DNA of 51,647 bases from Candidatus Aristotella avistercoris. GTDB lineage: Bacteria > Bacillota > Clostridia > Oscillospirales > Ruminococcaceae. This document shows positions 1-8,314 of the stretch, piece by piece. Each line of letters starts with the position of its first letter. Position 1 is the first letter of the stretch. Position numbers and translations under genes: made by a program. The stretch lies in contig CAJFOV010000033.1 in the NCBI GenBank assembly GCA_904397835.1, positions 1 to 51,647 on the forward strand. The letters are read 5' to 3'. A model generated the notes under the pieces. It searched no databases and was not told the origin of the DNA. It worked only from the letters and a program-made list of their open reading frames with translations.

Positions 1-87
1 TGGCGGAGAGGGTGGGATTCGAACCCACGGCTCTGACGAGTCACTGGTTTTCAAGACCAGCTCCTTAAACCCCTCGGACACCTCTCC
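1..87 (-). tRNA. tRNA-Ser (TGA anticodon)
   Basis: The minus strand folds as a complete class II tRNA: a 7-bp acceptor stem (GGAGAGG with CCTCTCC), the long variable arm typical of serine tRNAs, a T-arm with GGTTCGAATCC, and an encoded CCA end at positions 1-3. The anticodon stem CTGGT/ACCAG encloses the loop CTTGAAA, giving anticodon TGA, which reads UCA codons. Confidence 0.96.
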
Positions 88-105
88 ATGAATGTCACGG
101 GTATT

Positions 106-134
106 ATAATAGCATGTTCTATCCCATTCGTCAA
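106..134 (-). promoter_or_regulatory. Sigma-A promoter of tRNA-Ser
   Basis: On the minus strand a TTGACG box (129-134) and a TATTAT box (106-111) are separated by 17 bp, with TGC just before the -10 box (extended -10). The predicted start lies about 10 bases upstream of the tRNA 5' end. It is a pattern match only. Confidence 0.6.
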
Positions 135-209
135 GTGGGATTCCCACTTTCTCCACCGTTTTTCAGTGGGCGGTACCGCACCCCTGGAATTTCCACCAGT
201 TCTCCCCTG

Positions 210-1199
210 TCACCGGGCCAAATCCTGCAGGGTGGCGCCCTGAAAATAGTGGGCCAAAATTTTTTCATAGGTCCAGCCCTGCTGGGCCAGGTATTCCGCA
301 CCATACTGGCTCATGCCCACGCCGTGGCCATAGCCCAGTACCTGGAACTGGAGGGTCTCCCCGCTCCATTCCAGCAAAAAACTGGTGGAACGCAGGGAAA
401 AGGCCGTGCGGATCTGTCCTCCAGTCACGGTCTGGTCCCCCACCTGCACCTGGGTCACATAGCCCGCTGGGGAGCGCGCCGTCACCTGAATCCATTGGGC
501 CGGGTCTTCCCCCCGATTCGCCTGGGGAAAGGCCTGCTGCAGGATGGCATCTGCCTCCGCTTTGGTGAAGGAGACGCTGCTCTCATAGTTCTGGGCCAGA
601 GGATCCCCGGGACTCTCCACCGAGGTCAGGTAGGGCAGGGCCGCCTCCCACACATTTTGGCTCTCCTCCGTGCGTCCGTTGCTCATGGAGCAGTAGACGG
701 TCAAGGCTGGCTCCCCCTCATAGGTCACCACCTGATCCATGACCGCCTCCACCGCCTGGGTGAGCAGATCCCAGACCTCCTGAAACGCGTCTCCAAACCG
801 CTCCCTGGCCTGAGCCTCTGTGACATACCCCTCCCAATTTTTGCTGTTGACCGTGAGATCCACCAGGTCACTTGCAGGATTTTCAGTGTTCTGATTCATG
901 TTTTGGCAATATAAGAGATAGCTGTGGATACAGACCACCTGGGCCTTCAACGCCTCCAGATGAAAGGTGTGGGGCATTTCCGTACACAGGGCCCCCCGCA
1001 GGTACTCCTTCAGGGGAATTGTGGTGGTTTCACCAGTTCCCTCGTCGTAGAGGTTGACCTGATTTTCCTGTATTTGCGGCAGAGTTCCCCCTGCGTCTCC
1101 AGAGGGTTGTCCCCCTCTCTCCTGCCAAGGCAACACCAGTAAGGGCAAAAGGACAAACAGAACGGTCAGTCCCAGGGCCAGCAACAGTTTGAACTTCAT
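210..1199 (-). CDS. spoIID: SpoIID/LytB-domain sporulation protein
   Basis: This is probably the stage II sporulation protein D, a membrane-anchored peptidoglycan lytic transglycosylase that removes septal wall during engulfment. An N-terminal signal-anchor (about residues 3-24) is followed by the SpoIID domain. Two hallmarks are visible: IPLKEYLRG...TEMP near residue 61, where the Glu in TEMP (about 74) matches the family catalytic acid, and GYGHGVGMSQYGA near the C-terminus. Length (329 aa) fits the family (about 340 in Bacillus). The start was taken as the ATG at 1199, 11 bases after GGAGG; an ATG eight codons upstream lies inside that ribosome site. The usual SpoIIM/SpoIIP partners are not in this window. 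Confidence 0.9.
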   Translation of the reverse strand: MKFKLLLALGLTVLFVLLPLLVLPWQERGGQPSGDAGGTLPQIQENQVNLYDEGTGETTTIPLKEYLRGALCTEMPHTFHLEALKAQVVCIHSYLLYCQNMNQNTENPASDLVDLTVNSKNWEGYVTEAQARERFGDAFQEVWDLLTQAVEAVMDQVVTYEGEPALTVYCSMSNGRTEESQNVWEAALPYLTSVESPGDPLAQNYESSVSFTKAEADAILQQAFPQANRGEDPAQWIQVTARSPAGYVTQVQVGDQTVTGGQIRTAFSLRSTSFLLEWSGETLQFQVLGYGHGVGMSQYGAEYLAQQGWTYEKILAHYFQGATLQDLAR

Positions 1200-1262
1200 G
1201 GGTCCATCATCCTCCATTTGCAAGATAACATCTCATATCCTGCATTTTCTTTGGCAATTCTC

Positions 1263-1291
1263 TTGACTTTCCTCTTTCTGTATATTAGAAT
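1263..1291 (+). promoter_or_regulatory. Sigma-A promoter of citrate synthase
   Basis: TTGACT (1263-1268) and TAGAAT (1286-1291) are spaced by 17 bp, with the predicted start near 1298 and the citrate synthase start codon at 1366. Confidence 0.6.
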
Positions 1292-1305
1292 AGATTTTAC
1301 ACCAC

Positions 1306-1340
1306 AAAATCGGCCTTTCCCTGTTGGAGGGGCCGGTTTT
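1306..1340 (+). promoter_or_regulatory. Hairpin in the citrate synthase leader
   Basis: AAAATCGGCC (1306-1315) pairs with GGCCGGTTTT (1331-1340) through ten pairs, one of them G-T, around a 15-base loop. It lies between the predicted promoter and the ribosome site at about 1352. The 3' arm ends in four T, so it could act as an attenuator or simply stabilise the 5' end. No known riboswitch was recognised. Confidence 0.45.
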
Positions 1341-1365
1341 CCAACATTTTGAAGGAGGGTTCACC

Positions 1366-2742
1366 ATGTCAGAGACCAATGTCCCCAAGCGGGATCCCTA
1401 TGCCGATATCCATAACATATGCGAGCATTATCGAGAGTATAACTACATTGACCCCTCCGCCTATGAGCGCTATAATGTGAAAAGAGGGCTGCGCAACCCC
1501 GACGGAACGGGCGTCATGGCAGGCGTCACCAACATCTGTAACGTCCACGGCTACTATGTGCAGGACGGTGAGCGGATCCCTGCCCCCGGTAAGATCTACT
1601 ACCGCGGCATCGACCTGGAGGACATTGTCTCCAACATCATCCGGGAGAACCGCTACGGCTTTGAAGAGGTCTGCTATCTGCTGCTCTTTGGCCAGTTGCC
1701 CACGGCCGACCAGCTGGCGGTCTTTCAATCCCTGCTGTCTGAGTTCAGCACTCTGCCCACAAACTTCGCCGAAGATGTGATCATGCGCACCCCCTCCAAC
1801 AACCTGATGAATATGCTGGGGCGCAGCATCCTTGCCCTCTACTCCTACGATCCCAATCCGGAGGACAACGGCGTGGAGAACATCGTGCGCCAATCCATCC
1901 AGCTCATTGCCCGCATGCCGGCCATTATGGTGGCTGCCTATCAGGTCAAGCGCCGCGCCTTTGACCACAAGAGCATGTATTTCCACCAGCCCAAAAAGGA
2001 GTTTTCCATCGCCCAGAACATCCTGCGCACCATGCGGGCGGATAAGCAGTTCACCGAGGAGGAGGCCCACATGTTGGACCTGTGCCTGGTGATGCATGCT
2101 GAGCATGGCGGCGGCAACAACTCCACCTTCACCACCCGGGTGGTGTCCTCCACCTTGACGGACACCTATTCGGCCATCTCCGCCGGCATTGGCTCCTTAA
2201 AGGGCTTCCGCCACGGCGGGGCCAACTACAAGGTCAGTGAGATGCTGGAGTACATCAAGGCCGGTGTCTCTGACTACAGCGACGGTGAGGTGGAGGCCTT
2301 CCTGCGCAAACTGGTCCGCAAGGAGGCCGGCGATAAGAGCGGCCTGATCTACGGCATGGGCCACGCCGTCTACACGCTGAGCGACCCCAGAACTGGCATG
2401 CTCAAAAAGAGCGCGTTGAAGCTGGCCCATGGCACCGAGTTTGAGCGGGAGTTTGCGCTGCTGGACGCCATTGAGCGCCTGGCCCCCAAGGTCTTCGCTG
2501 AGGAGAAGAACAGCGACAAACCTGTCTGCGCCAATGTGGACCTGTACTCCGGCCTGATCTACCGCATGCTCAAGATCCCCATGGAGCTGAACACCCCCAT
2601 GTTTGCGGCGGCCCGTCTGCCTGGCTGGTGCGCCCACCGGCTGGAGGAGGTCGTCTTCGGCGGCCGGATCATGCGCCCAGCCTACAAACCGGTGATGGAT
2701 TCCATCCCCTATGTGCCCATTACAGAAAGAGGAGATGCCTAG
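1366..2742 (+). CDS. gltA: Citrate synthase
   Basis: Citrate synthase condenses acetyl-CoA with oxaloacetate to citrate; in anaerobic Clostridia it mainly feeds 2-oxoglutarate and glutamate synthesis. The product is 458 aa. The signature GMGHAVYTLSDPR matches the family pattern and holds one active-site His; the first catalytic His is in HAEHGGGNNS, and the catalytic Asp is probably in ANVDLYSG. The chosen ATG follows GGAGG by seven bases; an in-frame ATG 14 codons upstream lacks such a site. Its stop codon abuts the next start codon, so it is probably co-transcribed with the membrane protein. A 2-methylcitrate synthase cannot be excluded from sequence alone, but no propionate-catabolism genes are adjacent. 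Confidence 0.93.
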   Translation: MSETNVPKRDPYADIHNICEHYREYNYIDPSAYERYNVKRGLRNPDGTGVMAGVTNICNVHGYYVQDGERIPAPGKIYYRGIDLEDIVSNIIRENRYGFEEVCYLLLFGQLPTADQLAVFQSLLSEFSTLPTNFAEDVIMRTPSNNLMNMLGRSILALYSYDPNPEDNGVENIVRQSIQLIARMPAIMVAAYQVKRRAFDHKSMYFHQPKKEFSIAQNILRTMRADKQFTEEEAHMLDLCLVMHAEHGGGNNSTFTTRVVSSTLTDTYSAISAGIGSLKGFRHGGANYKVSEMLEYIKAGVSDYSDGEVEAFLRKLVRKEAGDKSGLIYGMGHAVYTLSDPRTGMLKKSALKLAHGTEFEREFALLDAIERLAPKVFAEEKNSDKPVCANVDLYSGLIYRMLKIPMELNTPMFAAARLPGWCAHRLEEVVFGGRIMRPAYKPVMDSIPYVPITERGDA

Positions 2743-3564
2743 ATGAAGTGGTCCCGAACCCTGCTGCTCTTTGCACTGATCCTGTTGGTTCCCCTGCGCT
2801 GGTATATCAAACGGTATGATACCGAGGTGGACACCGGCTTTTTCATCCAGGTTGACGCAGTGGTTTGGGCCTTCTTATTTCTGCTCCTGTTCTGTCTCAT
2901 CTTTTTTGCTGTAGACCGTCTTCTCCACAAGCGCCATGAGGAGGTGGGGGTATCCCACCCCATCCCCCTGGGCCTGGTGGGCATTGGCGCGGGGGTCGCT
3001 GTCCTGCTCAGCAATGGAATGGAGCTGTTTTTGAATCCTTCCAACAGTGCCCCCCTCTCACTTCTGCACCTGCTGCTGGGGGTTTTGACGGGACTTATGC
3101 TCCTGTGGATCGGGATGCAGCTGCTGTCCAAGCACAGCGCCCGGCTGAGCCTGTGGCTCACCCTTCCGCCGGTCCTGTGGCAGGCCTTCCTGGTGATCGA
3201 AAAATATGTGAACAACTCCGTCTCCCTCTACATCTTTGACTACGTGGCGGAGATTTTCATGGTTTGTGCCTTTTGGGTGTTCTGGATCGCCCACAGCCGC
3301 CTCATTGGGGAGTACGATGAGGAGCACAAGGCCTACTCCCTGGCCACCTTTTCCGGCTGCTGCGCGTCCCTGTTGGGGTTTGTGCTGGCCATCCCCCAGT
3401 TCCTGGTGGCCTCCCCCCTGAACATGGGACAGGGGGAGCTCATCAGCACTCTAGCCCTGTCCTGTTACGCACTGGCCTTTGTCCTCTGTGTGCGGGGCGG
3501 TCACAGGCCCAGTTGGCACCTCAAGCCAGATGTCCAATCGCCAACTCCTGAGATGCCAGCCTGA
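2743..3564 (+). CDS. Multi-pass membrane protein of unknown function
   Basis: The product is 273 aa with about seven or eight hydrophobic segments, starting with LLLFALILLVPL near the N-terminus and ending with a helix followed by a short basic tail. No catalytic or binding motif was recognised. It starts directly after the citrate synthase stop codon, with AGAGGAG as ribosome site inside the preceding gene, and a terminator follows at 3612. This two-gene layout suggests translational coupling but does not reveal a function. A transporter or sensor role would be speculation. Confidence 0.8.
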   Translation: MKWSRTLLLFALILLVPLRWYIKRYDTEVDTGFFIQVDAVVWAFLFLLLFCLIFFAVDRLLHKRHEEVGVSHPIPLGLVGIGAGVAVLLSNGMELFLNPSNSAPLSLLHLLLGVLTGLMLLWIGMQLLSKHSARLSLWLTLPPVLWQAFLVIEKYVNNSVSLYIFDYVAEIFMVCAFWVFWIAHSRLIGEYDEEHKAYSLATFSGCCASLLGFVLAIPQFLVASPLNMGQGELISTLALSCYALAFVLCVRGGHRPSWHLKPDVQSPTPEMPA

Positions 3565-3611
3565 TCCAGCAACGCCCCCATGGGCGGGCGTCGACACCAC
3601 CAAGCAATTCC

Positions 3612-3648
3612 ACCCGGTTTGGCCTTCCGCCAAACCGGGTCTTTCTTT
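3612..3648 (+). terminator. Intrinsic terminator after the citrate synthase unit
   Basis: ACCCGGTTTGG (3612-3622) pairs with CCAAACCGGGT (3630-3640) around a 7-base loop and is followed by CTTTCTTTT. Confidence 0.85.
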
Positions 3649-3773
3649 TGCGCTCCTTCAAAGCAGAGCGGGCAACCGCTCCATGGACGGTGGGCAGCGG
3701 GCTTTCCCCTTCCAGCAACTGCGCAAAGGACAGGGGACAAGGGCCTTCCCACACCGGATCCGTCCAAATTTTC

Positions 3774-3803
3774 TTGATCGGCACATTTGTTCTGTGGTAT
3801 GAT
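3774..3803 (+). promoter_or_regulatory. Sigma-A promoter of recG
   Basis: TTGATC (3774-3779) and TATGAT (3798-3803) are separated by 18 bp, and TGG precedes the -10 box (extended -10). The predicted start is about 95 bases upstream of the recG start codon. Confidence 0.65.
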
Positions 3804-3904
3804 GGAGACAGTTTCCCTCGGACATGTCCAAAAAATTCGAGGTTACGGCCGGCAGCGGTGGCTATCTTCTCCCTGCCGATGGCCGATGCAAGGAGGTGCG
3901 CCCG

Positions 3905-5947
3905 TTGTCCATCAGCCCACAGACAGACATCCGCTATCTCAAAGGAGTGGGGGAAAAGCGTGCGGCCCTCTATCACAAACTGGAGATACACACCATCCAG
4001 GACCTGTTGTACCACTTTCCCCGCAGCTATGTGGATTTGACCCATCCCCAGGAGATCGCCCAAGCCCCTCTGGGCCAGGAGGTGGTGCTGCGGGCGCGGG
4101 TGGTGCAAAAATCCCGGGAGCAGCGCATCCGCAAGGGGCTCTCCATCTTCCGGGTGCTGGTCAGCGACGACTCCGCCGAGGCCCTGCTGACCTTTTTTAA
4201 CGCCAAATACACGGTGGAGGCCCTGCAGGTGGAGCAGGAATATCTCTTTCATGGGACCCTGAGCGGCACCCTGCTCCACAAGGAGGTCTCCGCCCCCGCA
4301 GTGTACGATGCCTCTCTGACGGGGCTGCTGCCCATCTATCCCCTGACGGCGGGCCTGAGCACCCGGATGATCTCCCAGAATGTCCGCCAGGCTCTGGAGT
4401 TGCTGGGGGGGCAGTTCCAGGAGTTTCTCCCTCAGGATCTGTTGGACCGGTACCGGCTCTGCTCCCTGGGGGAGGCCCTGCAGTGGATTCACTTCCCTCC
4501 CTCCGCCGCCCAGGCACAGAGGGCCAGGGAACGACTCCTGTTTGAGGAGCTGTTTTTGTTGTCTCTGGGGCTGCGGTCCCTGAAGGAGGAGCGGCAGGTG
4601 GCCCATGGGATCCCCCTCCCACCGGTGGATCTCTCCCCCCTGCTCCAATCCCTTCCCTATCGGCCCACCGGCGCCCAGAGCCGCACCATCCGTCAGGCCA
4701 TGGCGGATATGGGGCGGGACCGGCCTATGAACCGCCTGGTCCAGGGGGATGTGGGCAGTGGCAAGACCCTGGTGGCCTGTGCCTGCGCCTATGGGGCAGT
4801 GCAAGGGGGGTACCAGGCCGCTCTGATGGCCCCCACGGAGATCCTGGCCGAACAGCACTACCACAATCTCTCCGCCCAGCTGGAGCCCCTGGGGGTGCAC
4901 TGCGGACTTCTCACCGGCTCCCTGACTGCCGCCCAAAAGCGGGAGGTGCACCGGCAGCTTGCCCAGGGGGAGATCGATTTCTGCATCGGCACCCATGCCC
5001 TCCTGAGCCAGGGTGTGGCCTTCCACCGGCTGGCCCTGGTCATCACCGATGAACAGCACCGGTTTGGTGTGGCGCAGCGCATGGCCCTCTCCCAAAAGGG
5101 CTGTAACCCCCACATGCTCATTCTCTCCGCCACCCCCATTCCTCGTACTTTGGCCCTGGTGATGTATGCGGATCTGGATATCTCTGTCATTGACGAGCTC
5201 CCCCCCGGCCGCACCCCTGTGGGGACCTATCTCATCGATTCCTCCAAGCGGCGCCGGGCCTATGGCTTTGTCCAAAAGCACCTGGACGCAGGGCGGCAGG
5301 CCTATATGGTCTGCCCCCTGGTGGAGCAGGGGGAGGAGGAAACGCCCCTGAAAACCGCCACGGAGTACGCCGCTCAGCTGCAAAACGGGCCCTTTGCCCG
5401 CTACCGGGTGGGCCTGCTCCACGGCAGAATGAAGCCCCGGGAGAAGGAACAGGTCATGCGCGCCTTCCAGCGAGGGGAAATTCAGCTACTGGTGGCCACC
5501 ACCGTCATCGAGGTGGGGGTGGATGTGCCCAATGCGGTGATCATGCTCATTGAAAACGCAGAACGTTTCGGTCTGAGCCAGCTCCATCAGCTCCGGGGCC
5601 GGGTGGGACGGGGAAGCAACCAATCCCACTGTATCCTCATCTCAGATTCCAAGGCCCCTGAGACCCTCTCCCGGCTGAAGATGCTCTGCTCCACCAACGA
5701 CGGCTTCCAAATCTCCCAGTTTGACCTGGCGCATCGGGGTCCTGGGGACTTTTTTGGCACCCGGCAGCACGGCCTGCCCCAGCTCAAGCTGGCCAACCTC
5801 TCCAGCGACCTGCAGCAGGTGGAGTTGGCCCAGCAGGAGGCCCTCCAGCTGCTCCAGGAGGATCCAGAGCTCTCCCACCCCCAGCACCAGGCCCTCAAAG
5901 GACGGATGCTCCAGATGCTGGACGGCGTAGGGGGATTGCCAAACTAA
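3905..5947 (+). CDS. recG: ATP-dependent DNA helicase RecG
   Basis: RecG is a superfamily 2 helicase that remodels stalled replication forks and Holliday junctions. The N-terminal wedge/OB region opens with the typical DIRYLKGVGEKRAALY. Helicase motifs are in order: motif I GDVGSGKT, motif II DEQH (the family has DEQH rather than DEAD), motif III ILSATPIPRT, motif IV/V region ATTVIEVGVDVPNA, and motif VI QLRGRVGRG. A TTG at 3905 was chosen because AAGGAGG (3890-3896) ends eight bases before it and it yields 680 aa, matching the 682 aa of Bacillus RecG. An ATG 27 codons upstream is in frame but has no such site. It is monocistronic: its own promoter lies upstream and a shared terminator follows. 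Confidence 0.95.
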   Translation: MSISPQTDIRYLKGVGEKRAALYHKLEIHTIQDLLYHFPRSYVDLTHPQEIAQAPLGQEVVLRARVVQKSREQRIRKGLSIFRVLVSDDSAEALLTFFNAKYTVEALQVEQEYLFHGTLSGTLLHKEVSAPAVYDASLTGLLPIYPLTAGLSTRMISQNVRQALELLGGQFQEFLPQDLLDRYRLCSLGEALQWIHFPPSAAQAQRARERLLFEELFLLSLGLRSLKEERQVAHGIPLPPVDLSPLLQSLPYRPTGAQSRTIRQAMADMGRDRPMNRLVQGDVGSGKTLVACACAYGAVQGGYQAALMAPTEILAEQHYHNLSAQLEPLGVHCGLLTGSLTAAQKREVHRQLAQGEIDFCIGTHALLSQGVAFHRLALVITDEQHRFGVAQRMALSQKGCNPHMLILSATPIPRTLALVMYADLDISVIDELPPGRTPVGTYLIDSSKRRRAYGFVQKHLDAGRQAYMVCPLVEQGEEETPLKTATEYAAQLQNGPFARYRVGLLHGRMKPREKEQVMRAFQRGEIQLLVATTVIEVGVDVPNAVIMLIENAERFGLSQLHQLRGRVGRGSNQSHCILISDSKAPETLSRLKMLCSTNDGFQISQFDLAHRGPGDFFGTRQHGLPQLKLANLSSDLQQVELAQQEALQLLQEDPELSHPQHQALKGRMLQMLDGVGGLPN

Positions 5948-5954
5948 ATGACAC

Positions 5955-5997
5955 AAAAGGCCAGGGCCCTTCCGAAATGGAAGGGCCCTGGCCTTTT
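5955..5997. terminator. Bidirectional terminator between recG and ilvE
   Basis: AAAAGGCCAGGGCCCTTCC pairs perfectly with GGAAGGGCCCTGGCCTTTT around a five-base loop. The A-run and T-run at its ends let it serve both convergent genes. Confidence 0.9.
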
Positions 5998-6033
5998 GCA
6001 ATGTTATCTTGGGGAGGTGTATCCCCAGCTGTA

Positions 6034-7104
6034 TTAATCCACCCGGTAGATCCAGCCGTAGGGATCCTCCATAGTGCCCCACTGGATACCGGTCAGGGTG
6101 TCATAGAGCTTCTGGGTCACAGGGCCAATCTGAAACTCGTTGACGGTGGCCTTTTGATCCTCATAGACCAGTTCGCCCACAGGGCTGATGACCGCGGCTG
6201 TACCGGTGCCAAAGACCTCCTCCAGGGTGCCGTCCTTGGCAGCCTTCATCACATCATCAATGGCCAGCTTGCCCTCGTGGACGGTGTAGCCCCAGTCCTT
6301 CAGCAGCTCGATGCAGCTCATACGGGTGATGCCCGGCAGGACAGTGCCCACGGTAGCGGCGGTGTACAGCTCTCCGTTGATCTTGAAGAAGATGTTCATG
6401 CTGCCCACCTCCTCCACATACTTGCGCTCCACGCCATCCAGCCAGAGAACCTGGCTGTAGCCCAGCTCATGGGCCTTTTCACCGGCCAGCAGACTGGCCG
6501 CATAGTTGCCGCCGCACTTGATTGCGCCGGTGCCGCCGGGGGAGGCACGCACGTACTGGTCCTCCACATAGATCTTCACCGGGTTGATGCCCTCCGCATA
6601 GTAGGCGCCGGAGGGGGAGGCGATGATATAAAACTGATAGGTCCGGCTGGCCTTGACCCCCAGCACCGCCTCGGTGGCAATGGTGAAGGGCCGCAGATAC
6701 AGACTGGTGTCCGGCAGGTGGGGGACCCAATCCTCCTCCACCTTCACCAGAGCGGCCACCGCCTGGACAAAGTCCTCCACAGGAATCTCCGGGATGCAGA
6801 GCCGGTCATGGGTGGCCTGGAGCCGCTGGCCGTTCTTCTCCGGGCGGAAGAGCTGCACGCCGCCGTCGGCCCGGCGGTAGGCCTTCAAGCCCTCAAAGCA
6901 CTCCTGGGCATAGTGGAACACAATGGCAGCGGGATCCAGCACAACAGGGCCGTAGGGCACAATGCGCGCGTCATGCCAGCCCTTGCCCTCCTCATAGTCC
7001 ATCACAAACATGTGGTCTGTAAAGATGCTGCCAAAGCCCAGTTTGCTCTCATCTGCAGGCTTGGCCTTAGGTTGGGTCGTTTTTTCCATGCGAATGTCCA
7101 ACAT
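6034..7104 (-). CDS. ilvE: Branched-chain amino acid aminotransferase
   Basis: This PLP fold-type IV enzyme interconverts Leu, Ile and Val with their 2-oxo acids using glutamate/2-oxoglutarate. The product is 356 aa, typical for the larger (BCAT type II, eukaryote-like) branch. GTGAIKCGGNYAASL carries the PLP-binding Lys, FHYAQECFEGLKAYR is the N-terminal-domain signature, and GTGTAAVISPVG is the phosphate-binding turn. The start at 7104 was chosen because AAGGAAG lies just upstream; an in-frame ATG at 7206 has no useful site. A 26-codon micro-ORF with a strong ribosome site lies immediately upstream. Confidence 0.93.
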   Translation of the reverse strand: MLDIRMEKTTQPKAKPADESKLGFGSIFTDHMFVMDYEEGKGWHDARIVPYGPVVLDPAAIVFHYAQECFEGLKAYRRADGGVQLFRPEKNGQRLQATHDRLCIPEIPVEDFVQAVAALVKVEEDWVPHLPDTSLYLRPFTIATEAVLGVKASRTYQFYIIASPSGAYYAEGINPVKIYVEDQYVRASPGGTGAIKCGGNYAASLLAGEKAHELGYSQVLWLDGVERKYVEEVGSMNIFFKINGELYTAATVGTVLPGITRMSCIELLKDWGYTVHEGKLAIDDVMKAAKDGTLEEVFGTGTAAVISPVGELVYEDQKATVNEFQIGPVTQKLYDTLTGIQWGTMEDPYGWIYRVD

Positions 7105-7129
7105 TTTGCTTCCTTCTTTCTGAATTGAT

Positions 7130-7210
7130 CTATGCCCCAACGGCGGCATACAGAATTTTGCCCTGCACCCAGCCGAAGAAGAATGCAAGAAAAATTTGCT
7201 TGTCATTCAT
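7130..7210 (-). CDS. 26-residue hydrophobic micro-ORF upstream of ilvE
   Basis: On the minus strand GAGGAGG is followed by a short spacer and an ATG that opens 26 codons ending in TAG, 25 bases before the ilvE start codon. The peptide begins MNDKQIFLAFFFGW and is hydrophobic enough for one membrane helix. It holds only a few Ile, Leu and Val codons, so a classical ilv attenuation leader is not obvious. The strong ribosome site and the position make translation likely. It may be a small membrane protein or a leader that controls ilvE; no homologue was recognised. Confidence 0.5.
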   Translation of the reverse strand: MNDKQIFLAFFFGWVQGKILYAAVGA

Positions 7211-7534
7211 TATAATCCTCCTCTTGGCGGGAAACAAGAGGATTTCCAAAAATTTATCCATTTACTGCGAAAAAGCATCAAATTTTATCGTGATTTCCCC
7301 CTCCAATCGCAACCACATCTTTTTCTTTGGGGCGACATCGCTGTCAAAAGGCACCTACCTACTGGCCTTTGTGGGCCTCAAATGGGCCACAATCCCCAGT
7401 CTTCCTCAAAATCTGCAAAATTTTACAAGTCTTTTACCAAAACCTGATGGTTCCATGATGATGAAACGGCCTTTTTCCGCTACAATCAGGGGTAGTGCTC
7501 TCTCTCATTTTATCTCTGTTATTTTTTTCAGAGG

Positions 7535-7570
7535 CCCCGGTTTTTCCTCAACCGTTTCGTATTCTACTGA
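7535..7570 (+). promoter_or_regulatory. Putative SigI-dependent promoter of sigI
   Basis: CCCCGGTTTTTCCT (7535-7548), nine bases, then CGTATTCTACTGA (7558-7570). The same two boxes at the same spacing occur twice before the downstream lipoprotein gene. A CGWA -10 motif is described for Clostridial SigI promoters, so self-regulation of sigI is inferred. The start codon is at 7589. Confidence 0.65.
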
Positions 7571-7588
7571 TAAGGGGAATCTATAGGC

Positions 7589-8314
7589 ATGAACGAGGAA
7601 CATGAGTTGATCCAACGGGTCCATGCGGCCAAGGATGATATCCGTGCTGCAGACCGCCTGATCTACGATTACCTACCTTTTATTAAAGCACAAACCGCCA
7701 AGTTTTTGCAGCGCCCGCCCATTGAGGGGCAGGACGAGGAGCTTGGCATTGGGATGATGGCCTTCCACCAGGCCATCCAAAGCTATTCCCGGGGCCGCGG
7801 CGCCTTTTTGCCCTATGCAGGGCTGCTCATCAAGAGCCGGCTTATCGACCACCGCCGCCGGGAGCAGCGCCACGGTCACACCATCTCCCTGGATGCCCCC
7901 ATAGGGGAACAGGAGACCCCTCTTGGGGAGACGCTGGCCGATCCCCAGGACCACAATGAGGCCCTGCTTCTTCGGGACGCCACCCGGCAGGAGATTCAGG
8001 AGCTGACACGCCAGATGGAGCAGTTTGGTGTGAACCTAAGGGATGTGGTGGACAACTGCCCCCGTCAAGAGCGCACCCTACAGGCCTGTCAACAGGCAGT
8101 GGCCTATGCCCGGGAGAACCCCCAGCTGCTGGAGGATCTGCTGCAGTCCGGCCGCCTGCCCCTGGCAAAGCTCTGCCAGGGCAGCGGGGTGGAGCGCAAG
8201 ACCTTGGAGCGCCACCGCAAATACCTGGTGGCACTCCTACTGATCTACACCAACGGCTATGAGATCATCCGGGGACACCTGAAACAGATGCAGAGAGGAG
8301 GAGCCAGAGCATGA
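7589..8314 (+). CDS. sigI: RNA polymerase sigma factor SigI
   Basis: SigI-family sigma factors answer to membrane anti-sigma RsgI; in Clostridia they sense extracellular polysaccharides or envelope state. The 241-aa product has a sigma region 2 (DRLIYDYLPFIKAQTAKF to LIKSRLIDHRR, about residues 25-90) with no region 1 or 3. A C-terminal SigI-type helix-turn-helix domain (LPLAKLCQGSGVERKTLERH, about 188-207) follows. The start codon of the rsgI gene overlaps its stop codon (ATGA), indicating translational coupling of sigma and anti-sigma. A candidate SigI promoter lies just upstream, consistent with autoregulation. Confidence 0.88.
   Translation: MNEEHELIQRVHAAKDDIRAADRLIYDYLPFIKAQTAKFLQRPPIEGQDEELGIGMMAFHQAIQSYSRGRGAFLPYAGLLIKSRLIDHRRREQRHGHTISLDAPIGEQETPLGETLADPQDHNEALLLRDATRQEIQELTRQMEQFGVNLRDVVDNCPRQERTLQACQQAVAYARENPQLLEDLLQSGRLPLAKLCQGSGVERKTLERHRKYLVALLLIYTNGYEIIRGHLKQMQRGGARA

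Noticed and set aside
165-185. GGCGGTACCGCA, reminiscent of a T-box antiterminator motif
   Set aside because: No T-box stem I, specifier loop or downstream terminator, and it lies at the 3' end of spoIID rather than before a target gene.
3521-5422. A 633-codon open frame opposite recG
   Set aside because: It is an antisense shadow of a GC-rich gene; the recG helicase motifs are unambiguous and the antisense product has no recognisable domain.
5977-7128. A 383-codon open frame opposite ilvE
   Set aside because: Antisense shadow without ribosome site or domain.
7125-7586. Plus-strand open frames between ilvE and sigI
   Set aside because: No ribosome site, odd composition, and they overlap the micro-ORF and the SigI promoter region.
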